Shown: positions 1 to 9,690 of the stretch, piece by piece
Layout of the letters: each line of letters starts with the position of its first letter
How positions within the stretch are numbered: position 1 is the first letter of the stretch
Assembly (NCBI GenBank): GCA_003222675.1
Contig: QHWT01000043.1
Span: forward strand, 1 to 64,000
DNA: 64,000 nt
Source of the DNA: Acidobacteriota bacterium
GTDB lineage: Bacteria; Acidobacteriota; Vicinamibacteria; Vicinamibacterales; 2-12-FULL-66-21
Direction of reading: 5' to 3'
Position numbers and translations under genes: made by a program
The notes under the pieces: generated by a model
What the model saw: only the letters and a program-made list of their open reading frames with translations
Told to the model about the DNA's origin: nothing
The model's database searches: none

Positions 1-20
1 AACCGTGAACCGTGAACCTA
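1..20. repeat. Heptamer array A (AACCGTG word), cut by window edge
   Basis: Nearly three tandem copies of a 7-nt word, AACCGTG AACCGTG AACCTA, run from the first base to the stop codon of the minus-strand RND permease. The TAG stop (CTA at 18-20) lies inside the third unit. The rest of the array is outside the window. It belongs to the class of locus-specific heptamer arrays seen elsewhere in this window. Confidence 0.6.
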
Positions 21-3000
21 TTGCGGTCGCAGCGCGCGGTATGCGACGGGCACTAGTAATAGCGTCACGAACGTCGACAGTGACAGGCCCCCGATGACGG
101 CGAGCGCGAGGGGGCGCTGCAGCTCAGCTCCCGCCCCGAAGCCGAGCGCGAGCGGCAGCAATCCGAACAGCGTGCACAACGTCGTCATCAGGATCGGCCG
201 CAGCCGCACTCGACCGGCGATCTCCAGCGCCTCGGTGAACGGGTGCCCCGCGGCCTGCAGGTGATGCACGTAATCGAGCAGCACGATTCCGTTCTTCACC
301 ACGAGCCCCACCAGCAGGATCAATCCCATCGCGGACGAGACGTTGAGGTCGGTGCCCGTCAGCAGCAACAGCGCGAACGCCCCGGCCAGCGACAGCGGCG
401 CCGCCGCGAGAATGAGCAGCGCCGGAAGGAAGTGTCCGAACTGAACGAGCAGGATGATGAAGACCAGCGCGGCGGCAATCGCGAACACCGTCAGCAGCTC
501 GCGGAACGATTGGCGCTGCGACGCGTACTGTCCGCCGACTTCCGTGGTGTAACCAACCGGCAGCTTCAGCCCTTGCAGCTTTGTCTGGATTTCGCCGACG
601 GCGCTCCCGAGATCGCGCTCCTCCAGGCGGCCCGTCACGAGCGCCATCTGTCGCAGGTTCTCGCGCTGCAGGATGATTTCACCTTCTGTCGTCGTCGCAT
701 GCGCAAGCGTGCCGAGCGGCACGGTCTTGCCGTCGGCCGCGCGCACGGGTGTCGCGGCCATCTGCCGCGGATCGAACCGATACGCGTCCGGATAGCGGAC
801 GCGCACCGGAATGGTGCGATCGCTCAGCCGCAGCTCCGTCTGCACGTCGCCGAGCCAGGCATCCGACAGTTGTGCCGAGACTTGCGTCACCGTCAGACCG
901 AGACGGCCAGCCGAGAGGGGATCGATCTCCCACGTCGCTTCCGGATTGCCCCGTTGCACACCCACGATGTCCACGACGCCGGTGGTGCCTTCGAGAATCT
1001 TCTCGACGCTCTCTGAAATCTCGGCCAGCCTGTCCGGATTGTCCCCGAAGACCTTCACCTCGATCGGCGTCGGGGCGCCCTCGAGATCGCCAATCATGTC
1101 CTGGAGGAGCTGAATGAATTCGATCTCGACGCCTGGCGCCGCTTCCGCCAGCTTGCCACGCAGGTCGTTGATGACTTCATCTGCCGCGCGTCGATTACCG
1201 CGGGACTTCAGACGCACCAGGATGTCGCCCTTGTTGGGTTGTGTGGCAAACAAGCCCAGCTCGGATCCCGTCCGGCGCGTGAATGCCGCGATGTCTGGTG
1301 TCTTCTGCAGCACCGCTTCGACCTTGCGAAGGATGCGGTCGGTTTCTTCGAGCGCGCTGCCAGCGGGCGTCAGGTAATCGATGACGAAGCCCCCCTCGTC
1401 CGCCTGCGGCAGGAAGCCGCTTCCGATCGTCTTGAACAGCAGCACGCCCGCCACTGCCAGCACGAGCGCCGCAACGATTCCGGCGACCGGCCGTCGCAGC
1501 GTCGCGTCCAGTCCGCGCGAGTATGTCCGTTCCAGTCGTCCGCCGGTGTGATGCAGCGGCACGGCGGTCTTCTCGCGCCGCCTCGCCGCGATGCGCGCGA
1601 GCAGCGGAATCAGCGTGAGCGCCTGAATGAGCGAGATGAGGACGGCCGCGGCGAGCGTGATCGACAATGCGCGGAAGAACTGGCCGACGACCCCGGAGAG
1701 CATGCCGAGCGGCACGAAGACGACCACGGTCGTCAGCGTGGAGCCAACGACAGGTGCAACGAGCTCGTGCATCGCGAGCTGCACGGCCTGCGCGGGAGGG
1801 TCTCCGCCATCGAGATGACGATAGATCCCTTCCACGACGACAACCGCGTCGTCGATCACCAGTCCTATCGCGACCGCGAGTCCTCCCATGGACATGACGT
1901 TGATCGTCTCGCCCAGCCAGCGCATGACGAGAAACGTCGTCATCACCGTCAACGGCAGCGTGACCGATGCGACGAGCGTAAGGCGCCAGTCGCGCAGGAA
2001 CACGAGCAGCACGATCACGGCGAGCGCGGCGCCAATGAGGATCGCGTCGCGCACGTTGGCGATCGCGGTCGAGACGAACTCGGCGAGATCGTAGGTCTTC
2101 GACATCCGAAGACCCGCGGGCAAGGAGCGCGAGAGATCCGCCAGCGCGCGCTCGACGCCGTCGCGGACCTCCAGGATGTTGGCGCCGATCTGCTGCGAGA
2201 CGTTGATGTTCGCGGCGACGCGTCCGTCGCCGCTGATGAGCATCGTTCGATCCGGCGCGCCGTTCTGCACGGTCGCGATGTCGGCGACGCGGATCGTCGA
2301 GGCCCCTTTCACCACAACGGGTGTCGGCGGAATGTCGTCGATCGATTTCCACAGTCCGGACGCGAGCACGAGGTGCTGGAGTCCTGCGGCGGGATAGCGG
2401 CCGACTGGTTGGAGCTGGTTCGAAGCCTTCAGGGCATCGGCGACGTCACCGATCGTGAGCGACGCGGCCGTCAGCCTGGCCGGATCGGCGATCACTTCGA
2501 TCTCGCGCGTGTCGCTCGAGAGCACCTCGACGTTGCCGACACCCGCGACCCGCGAAATCGCGGGGCGCATCACGAAGAAGGCGTAGTCGCGCAGCTCGGC
2601 GGATGTCAGGCCGCCCGACAGGTTGATGCTGACGAACGGAAACGCACTCGGCGTCAGCCGCTCGAGCACGAGATCGAGATCCGCGGGCAGCTCGCCTCGG
2701 ACCTCCGCAACTTTGCCCTGCGCCTGCTGCAGCGCCACGACCATGTCGGTTGCAGGGTCGAACTGCGCGGAGATTTCGGTTGCGCCGCGGAACGTCTTCG
2801 AGCGCACGCGCCGGACGCCCGGCACCTCCATCAGGGTCTGTTCGATCGGCCGCGTGACGGTCAGCATCATCATGCGCGCCGGCAGCGTGCCGCTGTGACC
2901 GACCGCGACAATGCGTGGAAAGATCAATGGCGGATAGATGTCGCTCGGCAGCGCGAACGCGGACAGCAGTCCCGCGATCGCCAGGATCACGGTGATCGTG

Positions 3001-3044
3001 AGGATGGCCCGCCCGAAGCGCTCGACGAACGACGAAAGATTCAT
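18..3044 (-). CDS. RND efflux transporter permease (AcrB/CzcA-type)
   Basis: Inner-membrane proton-driven pump subunit of a tripartite efflux system; 1008 residues, close to the usual RND length. The N-terminus has the first membrane segment (about residues 12-32) followed by the conserved periplasmic start. A membrane segment near residue 400 carries the paired acidic residues of the proton relay (IDDA, D398/D399). A second hydrophobic block occupies about the last 150 residues. The start ATG overlaps the adaptor stop by 4 nt, so the two are translationally coupled and the order is outer-membrane factor, adaptor, pump. The substrate cannot be told from sequence; both drug (HAE) and metal (HME) types share these motifs. 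The stop codon lies in a heptamer repeat. Confidence 0.93.
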   Translation of the reverse strand: MNLSSFVERFGRAILTITVILAIAGLLSAFALPSDIYPPLIFPRIVAVGHSGTLPARMMMLTVTRPIEQTLMEVPGVRRVRSKTFRGATEISAQFDPATDMVVALQQAQGKVAEVRGELPADLDLVLERLTPSAFPFVSINLSGGLTSAELRDYAFFVMRPAISRVAGVGNVEVLSSDTREIEVIADPARLTAASLTIGDVADALKASNQLQPVGRYPAAGLQHLVLASGLWKSIDDIPPTPVVVKGASTIRVADIATVQNGAPDRTMLISGDGRVAANINVSQQIGANILEVRDGVERALADLSRSLPAGLRMSKTYDLAEFVSTAIANVRDAILIGAALAVIVLLVFLRDWRLTLVASVTLPLTVMTTFLVMRWLGETINVMSMGGLAVAIGLVIDDAVVVVEGIYRHLDGGDPPAQAVQLAMHELVAPVVGSTLTTVVVFVPLGMLSGVVGQFFRALSITLAAAVLISLIQALTLIPLLARIAARRREKTAVPLHHTGGRLERTYSRGLDATLRRPVAGIVAALVLAVAGVLLFKTIGSGFLPQADEGGFVIDYLTPAGSALEETDRILRKVEAVLQKTPDIAAFTRRTGSELGLFATQPNKGDILVRLKSRGNRRAADEVINDLRGKLAEAAPGVEIEFIQLLQDMIGDLEGAPTPIEVKVFGDNPDRLAEISESVEKILEGTTGVVDIVGVQRGNPEATWEIDPLSAGRLGLTVTQVSAQLSDAWLGDVQTELRLSDRTIPVRVRYPDAYRFDPRQMAATPVRAADGKTVPLGTLAHATTTEGEIILQRENLRQMALVTGRLEERDLGSAVGEIQTKLQGLKLPVGYTTEVGGQYASQRQSFRELLTVFAIAAALVFIILLVQFGHFLPALLILAAAPLSLAGAFALLLLTGTDLNVSSAMGLILLVGLVVKNGIVLLDYVHHLQAAGHPFTEALEIAGRVRLRPILMTTLCTLFGLLPLALGFGAGAELQRPLALAVIGGLSLSTFVTLLLVPVAYRALRPQ

Positions 3045-4120
3045 TGCGTGAGTGTGATCGCCGCGCCGTCGGGCAGGCCCTGCTGTCCCTGCACGACCAC
3101 CACGTCGCCCGCCTTGAGGCCGCCCGTGATCTCCGCTTCCCTGGCCGTGGTGAGGCCGACTTCCACTTTGCGTTTGTGCGCCTTGTGATCGGATCCCGCA
3201 ACCATCACGAACGCCTCCTCGTCTTCGTGCAGTACGGCCTCCACCGGAACGGCGAGCGCGTTCGCGTGCTGCTCGGCGACGATCTCGATGCGCACCGGGG
3301 TGCCGGCTGCGAGCCGCGTCGCGCCCGCAAACGACACGCGCACGTCGGCAGTGACGCCGGCGGGATCGACGGCCGCCGGGCGGGTGAGAACCTTGCCGGT
3401 TTCGGGCTCGTCGCTCCCTGGCACGAGAACGCGAACCGCTCGGCCGATCTCGACGCGCCGCAGGTCAGGAATCGCGACCGCGGCGACCACCTGCAGTCTC
3501 GACGGATCGATCACGCGCAGGATGACGTCCGACGCAGACGCTTCGACCATGTCGCCGGGATTGTGCGCACGTTTCGCGATCACGCCGGTGAATCGCGCAC
3601 GGACGACGGCCCGCGAGGCGAGGACGCCGGCATTCTGGCTGGCGCTTTCCGCCTGTGCGAGCGCGGCACGCGCTTCCGCGAGCTCGCGTCGCGCGTCTTC
3701 GATCTCTTTCTGTGCTGCGACGCCGTGCTCGACGAGCGTCGTCAACCGGGTCACGTTCGCCTGCGCGTTCTCCACGCGCGCGTGCGCCGTCTGCGCTTCG
3801 GCCCGGCGCGTTGCGACGTCTGTCGAGAGCGAGGGAATCTCGAATCGGACGAGCAGATCGCCGGGCTTGACACGATCGCCTTCCGCCTTGGGCAACTCGA
3901 CGATCCGCGCGGATTCTGGCGCGGTGATCGTCCAATCGGCCCCCGGCGCCGCGCTGACGATGCCCGTAGCGGTAACGGTCCCCTCGACCGTTTTGGGCGC
4001 GAGCGTGAGCGTCTTGACGGGGGTCGCGGCAGTCGTCTCGACTTCTTCGACCGGCTTGTGCGAGCAGGCGGCCGGGAGCAGCGCGAGCGCGAGCACGAGC
4101 GCCGCGTTTCGTCGCGTCAT
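3041..4120 (-). CDS. RND efflux periplasmic adaptor (membrane fusion protein), lipoprotein
   Basis: Periplasmic adaptor linking the RND pump to the TolC-like channel; 359 residues. It starts with a lipoprotein signal ending LPAAC, so Cys19 is the probable lipidation site. Next come a barrel-sandwich/lipoyl half-motif, an alanine-, glutamate- and arginine-rich helical hairpin (about residues 85-150) and a C-terminal beta-barrel region, the usual HlyD/AcrA order. The start overlaps the TolC-gene stop in an ATGA arrangement and its own stop overlaps the pump start, so the three genes form one operon. Function follows from family and context; specificity is unknown. Confidence 0.92.
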   Translation of the reverse strand: MTRRNAALVLALALLPAACSHKPVEEVETTAATPVKTLTLAPKTVEGTVTATGIVSAAPGADWTITAPESARIVELPKAEGDRVKPGDLLVRFEIPSLSTDVATRRAEAQTAHARVENAQANVTRLTTLVEHGVAAQKEIEDARRELAEARAALAQAESASQNAGVLASRAVVRARFTGVIAKRAHNPGDMVEASASDVILRVIDPSRLQVVAAVAIPDLRRVEIGRAVRVLVPGSDEPETGKVLTRPAAVDPAGVTADVRVSFAGATRLAAGTPVRIEIVAEQHANALAVPVEAVLHEDEEAFVMVAGSDHKAHKRKVEVGLTTAREAEITGGLKAGDVVVVQGQQGLPDGAAITLTQ

Positions 4121-5331
4121 CGGAGTGGCGTTCCCATGGCGCGCTCGAGATCGGCGAGCGCGATCTGATAATCGAGGCCCGCCTGCAGTGCGCGCTGGCG
4201 GACCTCGCGCGCGGCTTGAACCGTTTGCAGCAGCGCGGGAAGACCCGTTTGTCCGGACTGATACGATTCCTGCGCCATCTGTTCGACCTGGAGGGATGCC
4301 GGAAGAATATCGGCCTGGTAACGCTGTACGGCCTGCCGCGCGCTCGCCGCGCGCGCTACCGCCGCGGCGACCGCGCCGGTAACCTGCACGACGCGCGCCT
4401 CACGATCCGCGACTGCACGATTCAGCGTCGCTTCGGCGACGGCAACCTCCGCCCGACCGGTCGTGAGAATCGGCAGCGCGATGGCGACGCCGGCGCGCCA
4501 GCCGACGTTGAATTCGGGCTGCGCGTCATAGGTCAGCGTGCCCGATAGACTTGGATCCGGCCGGCGCAGCGCGCGCGCCAGCGCCACGCGCGCCCGCTCC
4601 GCTTCGATCTGCTTTTGCAGGACCTGCAGTTCCGCGTTGCCGTTGATCGCCTGCGCGGTTGCCTCCTGGGACGACGGCAGCGGTCCGCCTTCGAGCGGAT
4701 CGGCCAGCGTCGGCGCGGCCTCTGAGGGGAAGGCCAGCAGCGCGTTCAGCTCGGCACGCGCCGCTGCGATCTCGCCGTGCCCGCGCGCCGATTCATTCTG
4801 GGCTTGGGACAACGCGAGCTGCGCCTGCAGCGCTTCGAGGCGTGGCGCGGCCCCGGTTTGAAAGCGGTCCTGCGCGGCGTCGCGCGCGCGCCTCGCGATC
4901 GTTTCGAGCTCCTGCGCGATGTCGACCCGCCGCACGGCGGCCACGACCTGGTAATATGCGCGGCGAACATCGCTTCGGACATCCGCCGTGATGCGCGCCG
5001 TTTCGGCGTCGGTGACGGCGAGCGTCGCGTTCGCCACGTCGATGCGCCGCTGACGCTTGCCGGAGATCTCGAGCGGCATGGTGCTGCCAAACGCCCAGTG
5101 CGGCGTCTCCCGCTCGGCTTCCACGCTGACTTCGGGATTCGGCCGCTGGGCGGCGACCTGACGCGCGGCGAGATCGATCGCGCGCGCGCTGCGCGCCGCC
5201 AGCACGGCGCGATTGGCCTCGACCGCGCGGCCGATCGCCTCGTTCAACGTGAGGCTCGCGGGCGCCTGCGCGGCAGCAGTGATACTTCCGATGACTACGG
5301 CAAACAGCCCGCATGCGGGGCATGTCTTCAT
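4117..5331 (-). CDS. TolC family outer membrane efflux protein
   Basis: Outer-membrane channel of the tripartite pump; 404 residues from the ATG chosen. It has a signal peptide (MKTCPACGLF..., ending near TAAAQA) and two alanine- and glutamate-rich coiled-coil halves typical of the outer membrane efflux protein family, each starting with an LxxAxxxA-type helix. I chose the ATG at 5331 because it opens the signal peptide directly. A TTG 33 nt upstream is in frame and would nearly touch the PAP2 stop codon (5361), so it cannot be excluded. The gene is followed by the adaptor with a 4-nt overlap. Confidence 0.9.
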   Translation of the reverse strand: MKTCPACGLFAVVIGSITAAAQAPASLTLNEAIGRAVEANRAVLAARSARAIDLAARQVAAQRPNPEVSVEAERETPHWAFGSTMPLEISGKRQRRIDVANATLAVTDAETARITADVRSDVRRAYYQVVAAVRRVDIAQELETIARRARDAAQDRFQTGAAPRLEALQAQLALSQAQNESARGHGEIAAARAELNALLAFPSEAAPTLADPLEGGPLPSSQEATAQAINGNAELQVLQKQIEAERARVALARALRRPDPSLSGTLTYDAQPEFNVGWRAGVAIALPILTTGRAEVAVAEATLNRAVADREARVVQVTGAVAAAVARAASARQAVQRYQADILPASLQVEQMAQESYQSGQTGLPALLQTVQAAREVRQRALQAGLDYQIALADLERAMGTPLR

Positions 5332-5360
5332 CCAATGGATAGTACTACGCGGCAAGAGCG

Positions 5361-6089
5361 TCAACGGATGAAGACGACGGCGAATCCATCCCGCAGCGGG
5401 ATTGGGGTCGCGATGAGACGTGCGCGGGAGTTGTGAGCGACGGCGACGGCCCGCCCGCTGACGGCACCGAGCGCCGCACCGAACACCACGTCACTGAGAT
5501 AATGCTGGCGCTCTCCAAGTCGCGCGGCGCCGACGTAGGCGCCGACGGCGTATGCGGCTATTCCCGTCTTCCACCCGAAGCGGTGCTGGATCACCGCTGC
5601 GCTAGCGAACATCGCCGACGTGTGACCCGAGGGAAACGAGTTGCGTCCGCCGTCTGGCCGCGGGCGCCGGACCGCGTACTTGAGACTCTGAGTGAATACG
5701 CCGTTGAGTAGTTGCGCTTCCACGAGGTCGGCGCCGGTGCCCGAAACTCGAGGATGACCTGTCGCATGCCCTGCCGCCCATAGACCGGCCGCCGCGGCGA
5801 ACTGCACGTAGCCGTCGCCGATGACATTCCCAGGTTCGAGCGCCCGTTCGAACGCGCGGGAGCTCGCGAACGATTCCGTAACGTCCCGGTCCTTGGGCCG
5901 CGCCGCAAGCGCGGCGACACCGCCAGCGCCGAGAATCAGCATGGCGGGGCCCGAAATCATCTCTCGCAGATCGTCCCGCGCATGCCGGGCGATCGCGCGC
6001 CCGACGTGACGATCGCCCGCGGGCGCTGTGTCCGGCGCCGCGTGTGGCGCAACCATCGCGGCGGCGATTGCCAGGGCGGTCAGCGTCAT
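5361..6089 (-). CDS. PAP2 superfamily phosphatase, secreted
   Basis: Phosphatidic-acid-phosphatase type 2 family protein of 242 residues with an N-terminal signal-like segment. The three family motifs are visible: K137-x6-R144-P145, PSGH at 153-156 and R190-x5-H196-x3-D200; the Ser that often precedes this Arg is Ala here. The two His residues are the expected catalytic base and nucleophile. Members dephosphorylate lipid phosphates or polyprenyl pyrophosphates on the periplasmic side; the substrate here is unknown. It is the first gene of the efflux operon, 29 nt ahead of the TolC-type gene. It could link envelope lipid turnover to the pump, or simply be cotranscribed. Confidence 0.88.
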   Translation of the reverse strand: MTLTALAIAAAMVAPHAAPDTAPAGDRHVGRAIARHARDDLREMISGPAMLILGAGGVAALAARPKDRDVTESFASSRAFERALEPGNVIGDGYVQFAAAAGLWAAGHATGHPRVSGTGADLVEAQLLNGVFTQSLKYAVRRPRPDGGRNSFPSGHTSAMFASAAVIQHRFGWKTGIAAYAVGAYVGAARLGERQHYLSDVVFGAALGAVSGRAVAVAHNSRARLIATPIPLRDGFAVVFIR

Positions 6090-6218
6090 TGTCGTTTCCT
6101 TCCGTTTCCATTATGAATGGACTATGGCAGGGAGGCAGATGAGACGAGTGTTATCGGACGTTCATCCGGCGCAGAACACGATGCGCAGGATGTTGCCCCG
6201 GGTGCCCTTGGAATCCGA

Positions 6219-8717
6219 CTATCTCCGGGGCTCGCGGCCGGTAGACAAGACCTCCCGCCTCCCACCCCACGTCCACAGCACCGCTTTCTGTCCATCGGTA
6301 TCGAGAAAGATCGCGCCGTCTTCGTCGGTCCGGAAGATCCGCGCGCCGGCCGCACGGTAGCGATCGACGATTGCCGGCGCGGGATGGCCGAACGGATTGC
6401 GGCGGCCGGCACTGAAGATGACGGCGGCGGGATGCGTGGCTTCGATCAATCCCGGCGAACTGCTGCCGGCGCTCCCGTGATGCGGTGCCTTCACGATGAC
6501 CAGCAGGCCACGGCCAAGGCTGGAGGAGATCGTTCGCTCCACGTCCTTGCCGATATCTCCCGGCAGCACGATCTCGACATCGCCAAGACGCAGGTCCAGA
6601 ACGACAGAGTCGTCGTTCCGCACCTTGCGTCGCTCCCAGTCAGGCTCGGGCGGATTGAGGACGTGGATCGCTGTCGTGCCGGCGTCGACCGTCTGGCCGG
6701 CGCGCAACTCGCGCCACGGAACTCCCCGCGCCGCCGCACTCGCGTGCAGGCGGACCATCAGATCGTGATCCGGAACCGGGACGCCTTCGCAGATTTGCGC
6801 CGGCTGAAGCGCGTGGAGCACGGCGGCCGCGCCGCCGACATGATCCGGATCGCCGTGCGTGAGCACTATCGACCCCAGTCGACGGACGCCCAGTGCCCAA
6901 AGAACGGGGACCGTTACACGACGTCCGACATCAAACGATCCGCCGGGCGCTCCCCCCGCATCGACCAGGAGCGGGAGCATCGGTTCGGGCCCGGCTGGCC
7001 AGACGAGCGTCGCATCCCCCTGGCCGACATCGATGAACACGACCCGCGTCCAACCGGGTAGAGGAGGAGGCACGCGCGAGCCGCGCACAAACGGCGGCGC
7101 CGCCACCATGAGCAGCGCACTGGCCGCGATTGCGACGACGGCAGGAGCGGTGACCCGGTTGCGCGCGCGCGGGCGCAAGGCGCGGCGCCAGAGCAGTGCG
7201 CCCCAGGCCGCATACCACGACAGGATCAGCCACATCGCTGGGGGCGGCACGTCGAGCACGAGCCACGGCGCGATATCGACCAGGCCAGCTGATCGAATCA
7301 GTGCCGAGGTCGATACGTTCGCCACCCAGCCGCAGGCCATCGCGGCAGATGCCGACGCGCGTGCGCATACGACCGCGGCAAGTCCCGCGACCTGAATCAC
7401 CGACATCAGGGGAATCGCGACGAAGTTGAGTACGAGGCCGGCGACGCTGATGCGTCCGAACAGACGTGCGCCCACCGGTGCGAGCGCTACTTCCGCGCAG
7501 AGCGTCGCCGCGCCGAGTGCGCGCAAGGCGAGCAGCAGGGTTCTTCCAACACGACGCCAGCGTGGCTCGCCCCTAATCCGCTCTCGACGTGGGGTCACGC
7601 GGGTGGCCGCGACGACAATCGCGACCGTCGCCGCGTACGAGAGCGCGAATCCTGGGTCGAGGATGGAGAGCGGCGCCGCCGCCGCCGCAATCGCCGCGGC
7701 CACGGCGAGCGCGTTGAGCGCGGGGCCCCGATGATCGAGCAGACGAGCGGCGAGGTAGATGATGCCCGCAAGCGTCGCACGCAGGACTGACGCGGCGAGT
7801 CCCGCGGCGTACCCGTAGAAAGCGAGGAAGACGATTGCGCCGGCCGCCGTCGCTCGGGGCGACAATCGCAGCGCACGTCCGATCACCACGAGGAGGGTCG
7901 TCAGCAGCGCAATGTTCCCGCCCGAGATCGCGATCACGTGGTACGTGCCCGCCTCCTGCAGCCGCCGCTCGTCCTCGGGGTCGAGGCCGCTGCGATCGCC
8001 GATCAGGATCGCCGTCACGACACCGGCGGCGCGAGGGCTCCAGCGTCCGACGGCGATTCGCGTGACATCCCGCACGTGCGCACGGAGCGCTGACGCCGCT
8101 TCTTCGAGCATCGACCCGCGCGCGACGAGCGTGACAAGCGCCGCGCTCTTCACCGTTCCGATGAGCGCGATCCCCTGCCGCGCCAGTCGTTCACGATCGC
8201 TCGCGACCCCCGGGTCTCTGTAATCAACCGGTTCGCGGAGTAACGTGACGAGCGTGACCGTTCGCCCCTGTGTCCATTGGCGCGCGGCAGCGGCCGCAAG
8301 CGCGCCGACGACCGCCACTCGGACGCCCCCCGTCGTTCCTGCGGATCGATCCTGATCTACGAGCTGGCGAGCATCGATCGTCAGCGCCACGCCGAACGCG
8401 GTGACGCCGGCGTCTTCGCGAAGCACGCCTGTCAGCCGAATCGGCCGGGAGGGCGCGGCGTCGCGGAACCAGGCGAGCAAGGGCGGATTGTCGGCCTGCC
8501 GCGCGGCGCCTGCGCCGATGGCGACACCTGCCGACAGGCATCCGCACGCCGCGGCCGCCGTCAGTACCCGGCCACGGCCCGTGAAGAGCGACAGAGCGGC
8601 GGCCAACCACGCGGCCGCAAGAACAACGAACGCGAGGCGTAGCGGAAGGTGACCGAGTGCCCCGGCCGCTACGCCGACAAGCAGGGGAAGGGCAGCGAGC
8701 AAAGCCGGCGCTGACAT
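6219..8717 (-). CDS. comEC: ComEC/Rec2 family DNA-internalisation protein
   Basis: Inner-membrane channel for uptake of single-stranded DNA in natural transformation; 832 residues, normal for three-domain ComEC. The order is N-terminal membrane segments plus a soluble DUF4131-like region (about 1-200), a competence domain with many membrane helices (about 210-530), and a C-terminal metallo-beta-lactamase-like domain starting at VVFIDVGQGDATL, with the metal-binding motif THGDPDHVGG and later HHGSAGSS. The ATG at 8717 opens the first membrane helix. No other competence genes are nearby. The domain set makes the family call firm; actual competence is an inference. Confidence 0.9.
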   Translation of the reverse strand: MSAPALLAALPLLVGVAAGALGHLPLRLAFVVLAAAWLAAALSLFTGRGRVLTAAAACGCLSAGVAIGAGAARQADNPPLLAWFRDAAPSRPIRLTGVLREDAGVTAFGVALTIDARQLVDQDRSAGTTGGVRVAVVGALAAAAARQWTQGRTVTLVTLLREPVDYRDPGVASDRERLARQGIALIGTVKSAALVTLVARGSMLEEAASALRAHVRDVTRIAVGRWSPRAAGVVTAILIGDRSGLDPEDERRLQEAGTYHVIAISGGNIALLTTLLVVIGRALRLSPRATAAGAIVFLAFYGYAAGLAASVLRATLAGIIYLAARLLDHRGPALNALAVAAAIAAAAAPLSILDPGFALSYAATVAIVVAATRVTPRRERIRGEPRWRRVGRTLLLALRALGAATLCAEVALAPVGARLFGRISVAGLVLNFVAIPLMSVIQVAGLAAVVCARASASAAMACGWVANVSTSALIRSAGLVDIAPWLVLDVPPPAMWLILSWYAAWGALLWRRALRPRARNRVTAPAVVAIAASALLMVAAPPFVRGSRVPPPLPGWTRVVFIDVGQGDATLVWPAGPEPMLPLLVDAGGAPGGSFDVGRRVTVPVLWALGVRRLGSIVLTHGDPDHVGGAAAVLHALQPAQICEGVPVPDHDLMVRLHASAAARGVPWRELRAGQTVDAGTTAIHVLNPPEPDWERRKVRNDDSVVLDLRLGDVEIVLPGDIGKDVERTISSSLGRGLLVIVKAPHHGSAGSSSPGLIEATHPAAVIFSAGRRNPFGHPAPAIVDRYRAAGARIFRTDEDGAIFLDTDGQKAVLWTWGGRREVLSTGREPRR

Positions 8718-8815
8718 GCAACCGGAGTGCTGAGCATCGGATGCTCGAGATTCGCGGAAACTGACGGGGACTCAGTCGGCCGGTGGGCAGAAACCGCGCA
8801 CTCGAACCAGTTTCA

Positions 8816-8859
8816 GATCGTCGTGATCTGCGTACCTTAGTGATCTTCGTGATCAGAGC
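8816..8859. repeat. Nonamer array (GATCTTCGT / GATCACGAA word)
   Basis: Four copies of a 9-nt word separated by one degenerate 8-nt unit: GATCGTCGT, GATCTGCGT, ACCTTAGT, GATCTTCGT, GATCAGAGC. The TAA stop of mazG (TTA at 8837-8839) is part of the degenerate unit. The last residues of MazG (D-H-E-D-H) are encoded by the repeat. It resembles the heptamer arrays of this window but has period 9, a multiple of 3. Confidence 0.6.
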
Positions 8860-9664
8860 CGTGGGCCGTCGCAGACTTGATGGTCTTCCAGGCGCCCTCC
8901 ATCTCGTCGAGCGTCGCCTCGTGAACGGATCGCCCCTGCGTGTGGAGGTGCTCTTCGAGCGCGCCAAAACGCGTCGTGAACTTCTCATTCGCCTTCCGCA
9001 GCGCCGACTCCGGCTCAATCCCGAGCTTGCGCGCGAGGTTCGCGATGGAAAACAGCAGATCGCCCATCTCTTCTTCCGTTCGCCCCGCGCCTTCGTTGGA
9101 GACCGCCTGGCGCAGTTCGGCGACTTCCTCTTCGATCTTGTCCACGACCTCCGACGCGCGCGACCAGTCGAAGCCCACGGCGGCGACGCGTGTGCCGATC
9201 TCATATGCACGCAGCAGCGCGGGCAGGGTCTTCGGCATGCCGCGGAGGACGCCGCGTCGCTCTCCCGCATCGCGCTGTTCCTGCGCCTTGATCTGTTCCC
9301 ACTGCTGAACCACCTCGCCCGGCGTATCAAGCGGCCGCCCGGCGGGATCGAAAATGTGCGGATGACGGCGAATCAGCTTCGACGTGATCGCGTTGAGCGA
9401 CGCCACCACCGTGAAATGGCCGGCATCGGCCGCCACCTGCGCGAGGAATACGCCCTCGAAGATCAGATCGCCGATCTCGCCCCGCAGCGCAGCGGTGTCG
9501 CCGCGATCGATCGCGTCGAGCACTTCGTGCGTTTCCTCGAGCAGGAATCCGCGCAGCGACTCGAGCGTCTGGTCGCGGTCCCACGGGCAGCCGCCAGGCC
9601 CGCGCAGCCGCGCCATGATATCGACGAGTTTCTGGAACGCTTCTCCGGCGGATGACGAGGACAT
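8837..9664 (-). CDS. mazG: Nucleoside triphosphate pyrophosphohydrolase MazG
   Basis: Hydrolyses (d)NTPs to monophosphate and pyrophosphate, thought to cleanse the nucleotide pool or tune (p)ppGpp-linked stress. The 275 residues carry two MazG folds: the N-terminal one with GGCPWDRDQT and the acidic helix EETHEVLDAID, the C-terminal one with EEEMGDLLF and a following acidic helix, the usual all-alpha layout. The start ATG at 9664 is 26 nt from the divergent DUF1844 gene. The C-terminus is odd: the last five residues (DHEDH) and the stop codon are written by a 9-nt repeat array, so this tail is probably a recent addition. Confidence 0.93.
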   Translation of the reverse strand: MSSSSAGEAFQKLVDIMARLRGPGGCPWDRDQTLESLRGFLLEETHEVLDAIDRGDTAALRGEIGDLIFEGVFLAQVAADAGHFTVVASLNAITSKLIRRHPHIFDPAGRPLDTPGEVVQQWEQIKAQEQRDAGERRGVLRGMPKTLPALLRAYEIGTRVAAVGFDWSRASEVVDKIEEEVAELRQAVSNEGAGRTEEEMGDLLFSIANLARKLGIEPESALRKANEKFTTRFGALEEHLHTQGRSVHEATLDEMEGAWKTIKSATAHGSDHEDH

Positions 9665-9690
9665 GGAGGCGATTATGCTAGCATCGCATC

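Noticed and set aside
1239-3188. Long plus-strand reading frame (649 codons) opposite the RND permease
   Set aside because: It is a shadow of the high-GC minus-strand gene: no domain, His/Arg/Asp-rich composition, and the minus-strand frame has full RND motifs.
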